The notes under the pieces were generated by a model. The model was not told the origin of the DNA and did not search any database. It saw only the letters and a list, made by a program, of their open reading frames with translations. The position numbers were made by a program, and so were the translations under genes. This document shows positions 26,868 to 36,329 of a DNA stretch of 64,000 nt, one piece after another. The number at the start of each line of letters is the position of its first letter. The stretch's first letter is position 1. Source of the stretch: Janthinobacterium rivuli (GTDB lineage Bacteria; Pseudomonadota; Gammaproteobacteria; Burkholderiales; Burkholderiaceae_D); NCBI RefSeq assembly GCF_009208735.1, contig NZ_WFLJ01000005.1, positions 1 through 64,000 of the forward strand, written 5' to 3'.

Positions 26868-28304
26868 TTATTTGCTCAGGCGGCCGATCGCTTCGGCCAC
26901 GCCCGCGCCATAGGCCGGGTCGCACAGGGTGCAGTTGCCGATGTGGCGTTGCTTGACTTGCTCCGAGGCGCCCGAGATGGCGCGCGCCGTGTTGTCGAAC
27001 AAGGCTTGCTGCTGTGCCGGTGTCATCAGGCGGAACAGGGCGCGCGGCTGCGAATAGTAATCCTCGTCGACCCGGTGGTTCCAGTGGTCGGCCGCGCCTT
27101 CAATGCTCAAGGGCGGTTCGCGGAAGTCAGGCTGCTCGGCCCACTCCTGCTCGCTGTTCGGTTCATAGCCCAGGGTGCCGCCCTGGTTGCCGTCGACCCG
27201 CATCTGGCCGTCGCGGTGGTAGCTGTGAAATGGGCACTTCGGCGCGTTGACGGGGATATGGCTGTGGTTGACGCCGAGACGGTAGCGCTGCGCGTCGCCA
27301 TACGAGAATAACCGGCCCTGCAACATCTTGTCCGGTGAAAAGCTGATGCCGGGTACCACGTTGGCCGGGTTGAAGGCCGCTTGCTCCACTTCCGCGAAGT
27401 GATTGTCGGCATTGCGGTTCAGTTCCAGCACGCCCACCTCGATCAGCGGATAGTCACCGTGCGGCCATACTTTCGACAAGTCGAAGGGGTTCAGGTGATA
27501 CGTGCCTGCCTCTTTTTCCGGCATGATCTGCACGTACAGGGTCCAGCGGGGGAAATCCTTGTTTTCGATGCTCTCATACAGGTCGCGGTGCGAACTTTCG
27601 CGGTCCTTGCCCACCAGCGCCTCGGCTTCGGCATCCGTCAGGTTTTGTATCCCTTGCTGGGTTTTAAAGGTGAACTTGACCCAGAATCGCTCGTTTTGCG
27701 CATTCAGGAAGCTGAAGGTATGACTGCCGAAGCCGTGCATGTGGCGGAAACTGCGCGGCAAGCCCCGGTCGCTCATCACCACCGTCACCTGGTGCAGGGC
27801 TTCGGGCAGCGACGTCCAGAAGTCCCAGTTGCTGTTGGCGCTGCGCAAGCCGGTGCGCGGGTCGCGCTTGATGGCGTGGTTCAAATCGGGGAATTTCAGC
27901 GGGTCGCGCATGAAGAAGACGGGCGTGTTGTTGCCGACCAGGTCCCAGTTGCCTTCTTCCGTGTAGAACTTCAGGGCGAAGCCGCGGATGTCGCGTTCCG
28001 CGTCCGCCGCGCCCCGTTCACCGGCCACCGTGGAAAAGCGCGCGAACATCGGCGTCTTCTTGCCCACTTCGCCAAAGATTTTCGCCCGCGTGTAGCGCGT
28101 GATGTCGTGCGTGACGGTAAACGTGCCGTGCGCGCCGGAACCCTTGGCATGCATGCGGCGTTCGGGAATGACTTCGCGGTCGAAGTGGGCCAGCTTTTCC
28201 AGGAACCACACATCTTGCAGCAGGGCGGGGCCGCGCGGGCCGGCCGTCTGGATGTTCTGGTTGTCGACTACGGGCGCGCCAAAGGCGGTGGTCAGCTTTT
28301 TCAT
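26868..28304 (-). CDS. katA: Monofunctional heme catalase
   Basis: A 478-residue cytoplasmic catalase that converts hydrogen peroxide to water and oxygen. The distal catalytic His52 is in [15 protein letters not shown], the active-site region with Asn is in [20 protein letters not shown], and the heme-ligand Tyr is in [14 protein letters not shown]. The size fits small-subunit (clade 3) catalases. I chose the ATG at 28304 ([13 protein letters not shown]) because family similarity begins there; the frame is open to 28382 with 26 unrelated residues. The 298 bases up to the next gene should hold its promoter. Confidence 0.95.
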   Translation of the reverse strand: MKKLTTAFGAPVVDNQNIQTAGPRGPALLQDVWFLEKLAHFDREVIPERRMHAKGSGAHGTFTVTHDITRYTRAKIFGEVGKKTPMFARFSTVAGERGAADAERDIRGFALKFYTEEGNWDLVGNNTPVFFMRDPLKFPDLNHAIKRDPRTGLRSANSNWDFWTSLPEALHQVTVVMSDRGLPRSFRHMHGFGSHTFSFLNAQNERFWVKFTFKTQQGIQNLTDAEAEALVGKDRESSHRDLYESIENKDFPRWTLYVQIMPEKEAGTYHLNPFDLSKVWPHGDYPLIEVGVLELNRNADNHFAEVEQAAFNPANVVPGISFSPDKMLQGRLFSYGDAQRYRLGVNHSHIPVNAPKCPFHSYHRDGQMRVDGNQGGTLGYEPNSEQEWAEQPDFREPPLSIEGAADHWNHRVDEDYYSQPRALFRLMTPAQQQALFDNTARAISGASEQVKQRHIGNCTLCDPAYGAGVAEAIGRLSK

Positions 28305-28602
28305 TGGACTCTTTCTTTCATGGCTAGGCAGAGCAATGGACGCACCGGCGCTACTCAAACACTGGCTGGGTTGAATGCACACTCACCGGGGCTGGTCCAG
28401 AGTAAAATTTCTAAAATGCAAACCAGTGTAAACTTTTTTTGTGCGGGATGGCTTGCCACGCCGCCCGTGCGAGCACAGGCGGCATCCTTGCATCATAAGC
28501 GCTGAGTGGCTGCCGCTCCCGCACGCTTGCAAGTTACAAGTATATAAAGACAGACCTCGCTCACGCCACTGGCCTTTTGTCCAGATTTTAAAACCCAGTT
28601 TT
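28305..28602. other. Catalase upstream region
   Basis: These 298 non-coding bases should carry the katA promoter on the minus strand and any terminator of the Sel1-repeat gene. An A/T-rich block at 28408-28440 is the likely promoter area, but no convincing -35/-10 pair is seen. Two TTTTAAAA palindromes occur near 28585-28610. No OxyR site could be recognised by eye. Confidence 0.35.
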
Positions 28603-29295
28603 TTAAAAGCGGTTCCAATTGTTGTGCCGGTGCTCCGTCGCTTCCTTCATCAGGTGGCCGGCGCGCAGGGCGTCGTCCGCCTGCACGGTCATGGCCAGTT
28701 CCTGGATGGCAGGCGGGTATTCGTGGTGGGCCGCTTCTTCCAGCAATTCGCGGCCCTTGGCCAGGTCGCGCGGCACGCCGCGGCCTTCGCGGTAGGCGTT
28801 GTACAGCAGGAACATGGCGTGTGCATTGCCCAGTTCGCTCGACTTGACCAGCCAGCGCGCGGCTTCGGCCTGGTCTTTCGGTACGCCTTCGCCATTCGCC
28901 GCCAGCAGGCCCAGCATTAATGCCGCCTTCGCGTGCCCTTGCTGCGCCGCCTGGCGATACCACAGCCAGGCTTGCGCCGGCGTGGCCGCGCGCAGCATCT
29001 GGCCCAGCTCGAACGCCGCTTCCGTGTCGCCGGCGCGGGCCGCCTGTTCGAACAGGGCCAGGGCCTCGGCGCGGCGCTCCGGACGGAGCTGGTAAATCAG
29101 CGCCAGTTCGCGCTCGGCGACGGGCATGTCCTTGCCGGCCCAGCTGCGTACCTTGCGCTCGGCCTGCTGGTCGCCCGCCTGGCGCGCATGCATGGCGACG
29201 GCTTCGATTTCCGCCGACGTGGGCGGTGGCGACGCCTGGCAGGCGGCCAGGACGGTGGCCAGCACGACGGCGGGCAGGGAGAGTGCGTGTTTCAT
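28603..29295 (-). CDS. Sel1-repeat lipoprotein
   Basis: A 230-residue predicted lipoprotein with a signal peptide ending in a lipobox (VVLATVLAAC). It is followed by Sel1/TPR-type repeats: AEALALFEQAARAGDTEAAF, AWLWYRQAAQQGHAKAALML, and AARWLVKSSELGNAHAM. Such repeats mediate protein contacts in the envelope. No enzymatic domain is visible. It lies alone between katA and the cpdB terminator, so its partners are unknown. Confidence 0.8.
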   Translation of the reverse strand: MKHALSLPAVVLATVLAACQASPPPTSAEIEAVAMHARQAGDQQAERKVRSWAGKDMPVAERELALIYQLRPERRAEALALFEQAARAGDTEAAFELGQMLRAATPAQAWLWYRQAAQQGHAKAALMLGLLAANGEGVPKDQAEAARWLVKSSELGNAHAMFLLYNAYREGRGVPRDLAKGRELLEEAAHHEYPPAIQELAMTVQADDALRAGHLMKEATEHRHNNWNRF

Positions 29296-29317
29296 TGGGA
29301 TCTCCTTTCATCAAAAC

Positions 29318-29344
29318 GGGCCGGCACATCCTTTGTGCCGGCCC
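29318..29344 (-). terminator. Intrinsic terminator after cpdB
   Basis: GGGCCGGCACA (29318-29328) and TGTGCCGGCCC (29334-29344) form a perfect 11-bp stem with a 5-base loop. On the minus strand it follows the cpdB stop by 7 bases and is followed by GTTTTGATG, giving a short T-run. This is the best terminator in the window. Confidence 0.8.
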
Positions 29345-29351
29345 TCAGACC

Positions 29352-31448
29352 TTATTTGCTCAGGTCGATGCGGTACTTGGCGAAACCGCTGGCGTCGAGA
29401 CCGCCTTCGGCCGCCACGTTGGCGATGCCGCTGCCTTGCGCCAGCGCCAGGTGGCCCGGCGCCGAACGCAGGATCACGGGACCGGCCGTGGCCGTCTTGA
29501 CGAAGCTCCAGCTGCGCGCGCTGCCATTGGCCGCCAGGGTCACCTTGCCGCCCTTGGTGCTGAGCGACGCCAAGTAATTGCTGACCACGGCCTGGTTCGC
29601 ATCGGGCGACTTGATGATGGTCTTGCTGCCATCGATGCCGGGCACGGCGCCGCCGCCACCGGCGCGGTAATCGTTGGTGGCGACGATGAAATCATCGCCG
29701 TCGGCGACCGGTGCACCCTTGTAGGTCAGGTTGACGATGCGGCTGCCCGGTTTTTTCGTCACGTCGATCTGGTATGTTAGTGCATTGTTTTCCGCGTAGA
29801 ACACGTCATAGTTATATATCGTGCCATACGACGGCACCAGGTCTTGCTCGGCCGTGGCGCTCGGGTCGATCTGGGCGAATTGCTTGGCCGACGTTTCCAG
29901 CCACGCCTTCAAGTCCGCGCCCTTGATCTTGACGGCTTGCAGGTTGTTGTTGCTATATAAATACAAGTCGCCTGGGTTGCGCACTTGCAAGCCGACCGGT
30001 GCGGCCGGGGAGGCGCCAGCGGCCACGTCCGTGAAGTCCGACGGCCCGTTGCGGCCCGCCTTGAATGGCGCGCTGCAGGAAATGACGGGGATGTTCTTGT
30101 AGCTGGACAGGGTCGCATCCGTGCTGGTGGCGATGAAATTCTTCACGTAATCGAGCTGCGCCTGGTTCACCAGCTGGATGGCGCTCACGTCGCCCACCAG
30201 CGCGAAGTAGGCGGACATCTCGAAATCCGTGCTGATGCCCAGCGGCTGCTTGGCGTAGGCGATGGTGGCGGCGTGCTCGGTGGCCACAAGGGGCGCGATG
30301 GCCGGGTCGGCTTTCACGAGGGTCTTGCCATCGGTGTACTTGAAGCCGCGCGATTCCACCGTCGTCTTGGCCGGCTGCACCACCCATTTTCCGCCCTGAT
30401 ACACCATCGTCAGCTTGATGATGCCCAGACGGCGGCCCCAGCTTTGTGCCATGACGGTGGGCACGCCGTTGACGAAGCCGTTGACGGCGTCGATCTTGGC
30501 GCTGGCCGGGAAGGCGCTAAACGAGCCGTCCAGCGCGGCCGCGCCTTCTTCCTTGCCTTTCGGGAAGATCAAGTGCGAGTGGCCGATCATCAGCGCGTCG
30601 ATGCCCGTGCTGGTCAAGTGATAGCTGCCGTTTTCCATCTTCGGACTGTAGGTGCTCGTGTCCAGGCCGCCATGCGACAGGGCCACGACGAGGTCGGCGC
30701 CCTTGTTGCGCAATTCGGGCACGTACTGTTTCGCCGCTTCCTGCACGCCCGTCACGCTGACCTTGCCAGCGAGCACTTTCTGATCCCATTCGAGGATTTG
30801 CGGCGGCACAAAGCTCAGCACGCCCACATTGATTTTCACGGTCAGCTTGCTGCCATCGGGCGCCGTGGCGGCGAAATCGCGTGGCAGCAGGGTGTAGGGC
30901 TGGAAAATCGGCTTGCCGCTGGACACGCCGACGACATTGCTCAGCACGGAAGGGAAGGCGGGCGCGCCGCAGGTGCCCGTCGGCTTGGCCACGCCGGGAA
31001 TGCCGAAATCCGTGTTGGTGATCTGGCTCAGGTAAGGCAAGCCATAGTTGAATTCGTGGTTGCCCATGCCGCCCGCGTCGTATTTCAGCGCATTCATGGC
31101 CTTGTGCACGGCCAAGGTGCCGGAGCAGGGCACGGGCGCGGCCACGGCCTGCAGGTCGGCGAGTAAAGTGCCCTGGATGACGTCGCCATCGTCGAGCAAG
31201 ACGTTGTTCGGATTTTCCGCGCGCGCCGCCTGGATCAGGGTCGACGTGCGCTCAAGTCCCAGGCTCGTGTCTTCGGCCAGCGCGTAATAGTTATAGCTGA
31301 GGACGTTCGAGTGAATGTCCGTGGTTTCCAGCAACGCGACCGTGACCGTCGTGCCCTCGGGAATGGCCGGCGCCGTATTTGAACTGCCGTTGCAACCGAC
31401 GAGACCCACACTTGCCAGCGCCGCCAGCATGACCCAATTTGTTTTCAT
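29352..31448 (-). CDS. cpdB: 2',3'-cyclic-nucleotide 2'-phosphodiesterase / 3'-nucleotidase
   Basis: A 698-residue periplasmic or membrane-anchored nucleotidase that salvages extracellular nucleotides. The signal sequence ends in a lipobox (ASVGLVGCN). The metallophosphatase domain shows the dinuclear metal motifs TTDIHSN, DDGDVIQG, GNHEFNYG, SHGGLD and GHSHLIFP. The C-terminal 5'-nucleotidase domain includes NDYRAGGGGAVPG for base stacking. It ends before a strong terminator. Most CpdB proteins are soluble periplasmic; the lipobox here suggests anchoring. Confidence 0.92.
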   Translation of the reverse strand: MKTNWVMLAALASVGLVGCNGSSNTAPAIPEGTTVTVALLETTDIHSNVLSYNYYALAEDTSLGLERTSTLIQAARAENPNNVLLDDGDVIQGTLLADLQAVAAPVPCSGTLAVHKAMNALKYDAGGMGNHEFNYGLPYLSQITNTDFGIPGVAKPTGTCGAPAFPSVLSNVVGVSSGKPIFQPYTLLPRDFAATAPDGSKLTVKINVGVLSFVPPQILEWDQKVLAGKVSVTGVQEAAKQYVPELRNKGADLVVALSHGGLDTSTYSPKMENGSYHLTSTGIDALMIGHSHLIFPKGKEEGAAALDGSFSAFPASAKIDAVNGFVNGVPTVMAQSWGRRLGIIKLTMVYQGGKWVVQPAKTTVESRGFKYTDGKTLVKADPAIAPLVATEHAATIAYAKQPLGISTDFEMSAYFALVGDVSAIQLVNQAQLDYVKNFIATSTDATLSSYKNIPVISCSAPFKAGRNGPSDFTDVAAGASPAAPVGLQVRNPGDLYLYSNNNLQAVKIKGADLKAWLETSAKQFAQIDPSATAEQDLVPSYGTIYNYDVFYAENNALTYQIDVTKKPGSRIVNLTYKGAPVADGDDFIVATNDYRAGGGGAVPGIDGSKTIIKSPDANQAVVSNYLASLSTKGGKVTLAANGSARSWSFVKTATAGPVILRSAPGHLALAQGSGIANVAAEGGLDASGFAKYRIDLSK

Positions 31449-31490
31449 TACCGCCCTCGGAAAGATTCAAAGGACGCGACTGTAACGCCG

Positions 31491-31757
31491 TCATATGACG
31501 CGGCGATGACAGCCGTGCAAGGCGCATGGATTCAGGGGGGGGGGCGCGCAGGCGGTCAGGGCCTTGGCCAGCCAGGCCGCATCGACGGGGCCCAGGTGCC
31601 GGGTACAGATCCGATGTTGAGAATTCACAATCACTGTGTATGGCAAGCCCTTGATTTGATTGCCAAAGGTGGGCAGCAAGGAAGGCCGGGCCAAGGCCTG
31701 GGGATAGCTGGCCGGGTGGCGCCGCAGGAACGCCTGTGCGGCGGCCCGGGTATCGAT
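31491..31757 (-). pseudogene. C-terminal remnant of a TlpA/thioredoxin-like protein, fused to a broken permease gene
   Basis: The minus strand reads AAAQAFLRRHPASYPQAL, FGNQIKGLPYTVIVNSQHRI and HLGPVDAAWLAKAL, resembling the C-terminal half of TlpA-type thioredoxins, including the cis-Pro loop (GLPYT). The N-terminal half with the CxxC active site is missing. In its place the frame continues from the first residues of an FtsX-like permease. The reading frame ends after a 10-base homopolymer (31535-31544). Confidence 0.7.
31535..31544. repeat. Ten-base G/C homopolymer
   Basis: Ten consecutive G on the plus strand lie near the 3' end of the thioredoxin-like remnant. Such tracts slip easily in replication and in sequencing. 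Here it would change only the last residues of an already broken gene. Confidence 0.9.
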
Positions 31758-31913
31758 GCCGTGCGCGTCGCGCTCGGCGTGCTCTTCCAGCTGCTTGGAT
31801 ACGCCGAGGATGAACGTCATCATGGCGATGCCGATGGCGACCACCAGCAGGTTCAGGCCGGAATCCAGCGGCTTGTGGCGCAGGGCGCGTCAGGTGAGCG
31901 TCACCACGTTCAT
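31752..31913 (-). pseudogene. N-terminal remnant of an FtsX-like ABC permease with in-frame stop
   Basis: The ATG at 31913 overlaps the ATPase stop (ATGA), as expected for the partner permease. The frame reads MNVVTLT, then a TGA stop (31892-31890), then RALRHKPLDSGLNLLVVAIG and GVSKQLEEHAERDAHGID, which is the usual start of this permease family including the first TM. After HGID the sequence switches to thioredoxin-like. About 350 residues are missing, so the transporter must be non-functional unless a permease is supplied elsewhere. Confidence 0.8.
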
Positions 31914-32566
31914 GCCGCGCTCCCGGTGCGGGGCAGGCGCAGCACGGCGGCGTCGGGCAAGGCGGCCAGGACGCGGGCGTCGTGGCTGGCGATGACGAGC
32001 GAGGCGCCCACTTGCGCGGCCTGGCTGGCCATCAGCGCGACGACGGCGGCGCAGGCTTCGTCGTCGAGGTTATCCGTCGGCTCGTCGGCCAGAATCAGTT
32101 TCGGGCGCATGACGATGGCGCGCGCGATGGCGGCCCGCTGCCGCTGGCCGCCGCTCAGGGCATGCGGGTAGGCGTCGAGCTTGTCGGCCAGGCCCAATTG
32201 GCCCAGCAGGCTGGCCGCGCGGGCCGGATCGGGCCGCTGGCCGTTGGCGTAGCCGGGCAGCAAGACATTGTCGAGCACGTTCAAGCTGGGCACTAGCGCC
32301 AGTTGCTGGGGCAGCAAGCCGACGGTGCGGCCGCGCCAGCTGTCGCGCTGGCGCGGCGAGAGGCCGGGCAGGGACGTGCCCGCCACATCGAGGCGGCCGG
32401 CCTGGGGCGCCAGGATGCCGGCCAGCAAGTGCAGCAGGGTCGATTTGCCGGAGCCGGATGGCCCCAGCAGCAGGGCGTGGCGCCCGACGGGCAAGTGAAA
32501 GGCGGCGATGTCCAGCACACGGCGGGCGCTGTCATAGCCGTAGGTCAGGGAGGCGAGGTGGAGCAT
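31910..32566 (-). CDS. ABC transporter ATP-binding protein (LolD/MacB type), orphaned
   Basis: A 218-residue ATPase with Walker A LLGPSGSGKSTLLHLLAG, signature LSGGQRQRAAIARAIV and Walker B LILADEPTDNLD. These belong to the class that drives FtsX-like permeases rather than substrate importers. The ATG at 32566 starts the conserved MLHLASLTYGYD; the frame is open to 32629 over the promoter. Its permease partner directly downstream is broken. It is divergent from a zinc-type GTPase gene and may belong to the zinc regulon, as similar cassettes do in pseudomonads. Confidence 0.88.
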   Translation of the reverse strand: MLHLASLTYGYDSARRVLDIAAFHLPVGRHALLLGPSGSGKSTLLHLLAGILAPQAGRLDVAGTSLPGLSPRQRDSWRGRTVGLLPQQLALVPSLNVLDNVLLPGYANGQRPDPARAASLLGQLGLADKLDAYPHALSGGQRQRAAIARAIVMRPKLILADEPTDNLDDEACAAVVALMASQAAQVGASLVIASHDARVLAALPDAAVLRLPRTGSAA

Positions 32567-32611
32567 GAAGTTCTTTCGGGTAACTGGCCGGCAGGCAAAG
32601 ATTGCCGCACA

Positions 32612-32665
32612 AATGCAAGTGAGCTGCATTATAATTCAAACGCAATTGACTTGCATTTAAAATGC
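32612..32665. promoter_or_regulatory. Divergent promoter with two palindromes, possible Zur operators
   Basis: AATGCA (32612-32617) and TGCATT (32625-32630) form one inverted repeat. GCATTT-A-AAATGC (32653-32665) is a second, perfect one. A TATAAT box for the leftward ATPase gene is present at 32633-32628. The region lies between the ATPase gene and zigA. The downstream zinc genes and the Zur-like repressor at 36330 suggest these are Zur sites, although the sequence is not a textbook Zur box. Confidence 0.5.
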
Positions 32666-32719
32666 GGCCGTCCATTTCCCCTTGCTTGACAACCCGATCA
32701 CCCCATCCGAAAGATACCC

Positions 32720-33946
32720 ATGACCCAGCGCACACTCCCCGTCACCGTCCTGTCCGGCTTTCTCGGCGCCGGCAAGACCACCTTGCTCAACCACATACTG
32801 CGCAACCGCGAAGGCAAGCGCGTGGCCGTCATCGTCAACGACATGAGCGAAGTCAATATCGACGCCGCGCTTGTCAGGGATGGCGCTGAGGCGGCTGGCG
32901 CGGCCCTGTCACGCACGGAAGAAAAACTCGTGGAAATGTCCAACGGCTGCATCTGCTGCACCCTGCGCGACGATCTGTTGCTGGAAGTGCGGCGCCTGGC
33001 CGCGGAAGACCGCTTCGATTACTTGCTGATCGAATCGACGGGCGTGGGCGAGCCGATGCCCGTGGCCGCCACCTTCGATTTCGAGGATGAGCACGGCGAC
33101 AGCCTGAACGACGTGGCGCGCATCGACTGCATGGTCACCGTCGTCGACTGCGCCAATTTGCTGGCCGATTTTCACAGCGAGGACAGCCTGGAGCAGCGCG
33201 GCGAGATCGCGGGCGAGGGCGACGACCGCCAGCTGGCCAACTTGCTCACGGAACAGATCGAGTTTGCCAATGTCATCGTCCTCAACAAGGTCGACATGGT
33301 GGCGGCGGACGAGCGCCTGCGCGTGCTGGCCATTTTGAAAGCCTTGAATCCCGGCGCGCGCATCATCGAAACGAACCAGTCCGTCGTGCCGCTGGACGCC
33401 ATTTTGGGCACGAACTTGTTCGACCTGGAGCAGGCGGCCAGCATGCCGGGCTGGGCCCAGGAGCTGGCCGGCGTGCACGCGCCGGAAACGGAAACGTATG
33501 GCATCAGCAGCTTCGTCTATCGCGCGAAAGAACCATTCCACGCGCAGCGCTTGCACGATTACATTGCCCAGCCGATCAAGGGCGTGGTGCGCAGCAAGGG
33601 ATATTTCTGGCTCGCCAGCCGGCCCGAATGGGTGGCCAGCCTGTCCGGCGCGGGCAAGCTGATGAATATCGAACCCGTGGGCCTGTGGTGGGCGTCCGTG
33701 CCGCAGGAGCGCTGGCCCACGGATGCGGCCTCGCTGGCGGAAGTCAGAACAGGCTGGAGCGAGCCATATGGCGACCGCTACCAGGAGCTCGTCTTCATCG
33801 GCCAGGACATGGACCAGGCCGCCATCGAGGCGGACTTAAGGAAATGTCAACTTAACTATACGGAAACGCGCCAGGGCATGGCTGCCTGGCGCAAGCTGCC
33901 GGATCCGTTTCCGCAGTGGCAGCGCATGGAAGAACTGGAAGATTAA
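32720..33946 (+). CDS. zigA: Zinc metallochaperone-type GTPase (ZigA, CobW/COG0523)
   Basis: A 408-residue cytoplasmic G3E GTPase. ZigA-type members are induced in zinc starvation and are thought to deliver zinc to client enzymes. It shows the P-loop [16 protein letters not shown], the metal-binding CxCC motif in [11 protein letters not shown], the switch [22 protein letters not shown] for guanine specificity, and a C-terminal CobW_C domain ([18 protein letters not shown]). Length and the WWASVP stretch fit ZigA better than shorter YjiA types. It heads a co-directional set with a second GTPase and a transporter. Confidence 0.88.
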   Translation: MTQRTLPVTVLSGFLGAGKTTLLNHILRNREGKRVAVIVNDMSEVNIDAALVRDGAEAAGAALSRTEEKLVEMSNGCICCTLRDDLLLEVRRLAAEDRFDYLLIESTGVGEPMPVAATFDFEDEHGDSLNDVARIDCMVTVVDCANLLADFHSEDSLEQRGEIAGEGDDRQLANLLTEQIEFANVIVLNKVDMVAADERLRVLAILKALNPGARIIETNQSVVPLDAILGTNLFDLEQAASMPGWAQELAGVHAPETETYGISSFVYRAKEPFHAQRLHDYIAQPIKGVVRSKGYFWLASRPEWVASLSGAGKLMNIEPVGLWWASVPQERWPTDAASLAEVRTGWSEPYGDRYQELVFIGQDMDQAAIEADLRKCQLNYTETRQGMAAWRKLPDPFPQWQRMEELED

Positions 33947-33964
33947 CCATCATAGGAAAGACAT

Positions 33965-34969
33965 ATGACAGAACTGATCCCCGTCACCATCATCACGGGT
34001 TTTCTCGGCAGCGGCAAAACCACCTTGCTCAAACGCATATTGCAGGGCGATCACGGCGTGCGCATCGCCGTGATCGAAAATGAATTCGCCGCCGAAAGCA
34101 TCGACCATGGCTTGCTGGTGCAGGGCAGCGACGAGCAGATTGTGGAAATGAACAATGGCTGCATCTGCTGCAGCGTGCGCAGCGACCTGATCCGCATCCT
34201 GGGCGAGCTGCACGCGAAACGCGCGGCGGGCAGCATCGCTTTCGACCACGTGATCATCGAAACGACGGGCCTGGCCGCGCCCGGTCCCGTGGCGCAAACC
34301 TTCTTTGCGGAGCCGTCCGTCAGCGAGCACTACATGCTCGACGCGATTTTGACGGTGGTCGATGCGCGTCATGCGCAGCAGCAATTGACGGCGCATAAGG
34401 AAGCGCAGGAGCAGGTGGGATTTGCCGACCGCATCCTGCTGTCGAAGACGGACCTGGTCGGCAAGGACGAACTGGCCGCGCTGCGCCAGCGCCTGGTCGC
34501 CATCAATGGCCGCGCCAGCATACAGAAAGTGCGCTTCGGCAACGTGCCCCTGCGCGACATCCTGACTATCCGCGGCTTCAACTTGAACGCCATCGTCGAG
34601 CTGGAGCCGGATTTCCTGGGGGAACTGGGGCACCGCCATGGCGATGGCGTGCAATCGTTCGTCTACCACCAGGCCCAGCCCCTCGATCTGCTGCAGGTGG
34701 AAAATTTCCTTGACGCCGTGGTGCAGCTGTTCGGCAGCCAGCTGATGCGCTACAAGGGCATTTTGTATGTGGCCGACCTGCCATGCCGCGCCGTCTTCCA
34801 GGGCGTGCACATGCTGATGGGCTCGGAACTGGGCGCGCCGTGGCGCGACGGGGAGACGCGCGCCAGCAAGATGATCTTCATCGGCCGCGACTTGCCGCAG
34901 GACATGCTGATCCGGGGCCTGGACCGCTGCGTGGCCAAGCAGGACAGCGCCGTCGGGGTGGCGGCGTGA
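33965..34969 (+). CDS. CobW-family GTPase (YjiA-like)
   Basis: A 334-residue G3E GTPase, shorter than ZigA and 18 bases downstream of it. The P-loop is TGFLGSGKTTLLKRIL, the metal site is NNGCICCSVRSDL, and the switch motif is IIETTGLAAPGPVAQTFF. The guanine-specificity motif reads LSKTDLV. It probably handles zinc or another divalent metal alongside ZigA. Metal specificity cannot be read from sequence. It overlaps the following transporter gene by 3 bases. Confidence 0.88.
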   Translation: MTELIPVTIITGFLGSGKTTLLKRILQGDHGVRIAVIENEFAAESIDHGLLVQGSDEQIVEMNNGCICCSVRSDLIRILGELHAKRAAGSIAFDHVIIETTGLAAPGPVAQTFFAEPSVSEHYMLDAILTVVDARHAQQQLTAHKEAQEQVGFADRILLSKTDLVGKDELAALRQRLVAINGRASIQKVRFGNVPLRDILTIRGFNLNAIVELEPDFLGELGHRHGDGVQSFVYHQAQPLDLLQVENFLDAVVQLFGSQLMRYKGILYVADLPCRAVFQGVHMLMGSELGAPWRDGETRASKMIFIGRDLPQDMLIRGLDRCVAKQDSAVGVAA

Positions 34970-35754
34970 GCGTGGAGGCGGGCTTGCCCGCCCTGGCGCT
35001 GATCTTTCTGCTCGGCATGCGCCATGGCCTGGAACCCGACCACCTGGCCGCCGTCGACGGCCTGACCCTGCGCAGCCAGTCCGCCCATGCGCGCTGGGCG
35101 CCGTGGATGGGTGCGCTGTTTGCGCTGGGGCATGGCGTGACCGTGCTGGCCATCGTGGCCGTGGCCGCCGTGGCGTCGGCGCAATTCACGCCATCGGAAA
35201 CCGTGTTCGGCTGGCTGGAATGGCTGCCCATCGCCTTGCTGCTGCTCATCGCGGCCCTGAATGCGCGCAGCCTGCTGGCCGGCGCGCATCTGGCCGAGGT
35301 GCGTGGCCGGCTGCTGCCGCGCTGGCTGCGGGGCGCGTCCGGGCCGCTGGCCGCCATCGTCGTCGGCATGCTGTTCGCGCTGGTGTTCGACACGGCCCTG
35401 CAGGCCGCCGCTTGGGGTTACGCGGCCGTCGCGCTCGGTGGCATGGGTCCCGCCCTGATGACGGGTCTGGTGTTTGCCGTCGGCATGGGCGTGACGGATA
35501 CCTTCGATGGCTGGGTCACGGCGAAAGTCATGCGCACCGGCAAAATTGACCTCGTGCGCGCCTTCCGGCGCCGCCTGGGCTGGCCCATCGTTGCCATCTG
35601 CGTGGCCATGGCCGGCTACATGGCCGCCGGCAAGCTGGAACCCGCCTGGTCGCTGCCGGAAAGCTGGACGGCGGGCCTGGGTGCGGCCATGGTGCTGCTG
35701 ATGGCGGCCCTGTACGGCTGGACCTTGCTGGGATTGCGCCGCGTGCGTGCCTGA
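34966..35754 (+). CDS. NiCoT-like metal transporter
   Basis: A 262-residue polytopic membrane protein with about seven to eight hydrophobic segments. It has the His-x4-Asp-His signature (His20, Asp25, His26 in MRHGLEPDHLAAVDG) of nickel/cobalt permeases, and a second motif MGVTDTFDGWVTAKVM. A GTG start at 34966 overlaps the GTPase stop (GTGA); no suitable ATG precedes the signature. Its place after two zinc-type GTPases suggests it moves zinc or cobalt under zinc control, which is an inference. Confidence 0.82.
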   Translation: MSVEAGLPALALIFLLGMRHGLEPDHLAAVDGLTLRSQSAHARWAPWMGALFALGHGVTVLAIVAVAAVASAQFTPSETVFGWLEWLPIALLLLIAALNARSLLAGAHLAEVRGRLLPRWLRGASGPLAAIVVGMLFALVFDTALQAAAWGYAAVALGGMGPALMTGLVFAVGMGVTDTFDGWVTAKVMRTGKIDLVRAFRRRLGWPIVAICVAMAGYMAAGKLEPAWSLPESWTAGLGAAMVLLMAALYGWTLLGLRRVRA

Positions 35755-35798
35755 GACGGGGGCGTGGGTATAATGGGAAAAAACTCCCGAGTCTTCCC

Positions 35799-36317
35799 AT
35801 GTCCGCCTCCGAAATCGTCATCCGCCTGCTGACGCCAGCAGACACCGCCGCCTTTTGCGCGCTGCGCCTGCGCGCCATCCTGGATTCGCCCAGCTCCTTC
35901 TCCTCGTCACGCGAGGACGAGCTGGCGCGCACGCCGGAAGAGCACGCACAGCGCATCGCCGGCGGGCCGCTGCACCGGGCTTTTGGCGCCTTCGATGGCG
36001 AACGATTGGTCGGCTTCGCCGGCTTGCGGCGCGACCCGATGCGCCAGCTGTGGCACAAGGCTCTGCTATGGGGCGTGTTCGTCGACGTGCAGCAGCGGGG
36101 CAAGGGCGTGGCGCGGCGTCTCGTCAACGCCTGCATCGCCCAGGCCGAAGCGGACCCTGCCATCATGCAAGTGCACTTGAGCGTGAATGCGGAAAACAAT
36201 GCCGCCCTGAGCCTGTATGAGTCGCTGGGATTCATCGCGTATGGCACGGAACCGCGCTCGATGCGCGTGGGCGAGCTATTTTATGACGAGCATCACCTGG
36301 CTTTATTGATCAGGTAA
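35799..36317 (+). CDS. GNAT family N-acetyltransferase
   Basis: A 172-residue acetyl-CoA-dependent acetyltransferase. The pyrophosphate-binding loop is VDVQQRGKGVARRLV, and the C-terminal ENNAALSLYESLGF is typical. The substrate is unknown. A TATAAT box lies at 35769-35774, 24 bases before the ATG, without a good -35. ATGGGAA at 35773 and TTCCCAT at 35794 form an inverted repeat that could pair across the start codon. It is convergent with the zur-like gene, 12 bases away. Confidence 0.85.
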   Translation: MSASEIVIRLLTPADTAAFCALRLRAILDSPSSFSSSREDELARTPEEHAQRIAGGPLHRAFGAFDGERLVGFAGLRRDPMRQLWHKALLWGVFVDVQQRGKGVARRLVNACIAQAEADPAIMQVHLSVNAENNAALSLYESLGFIAYGTEPRSMRVGELFYDEHHLALLIR

Positions 36318-36329
36318 TGCTGCCGCCGA

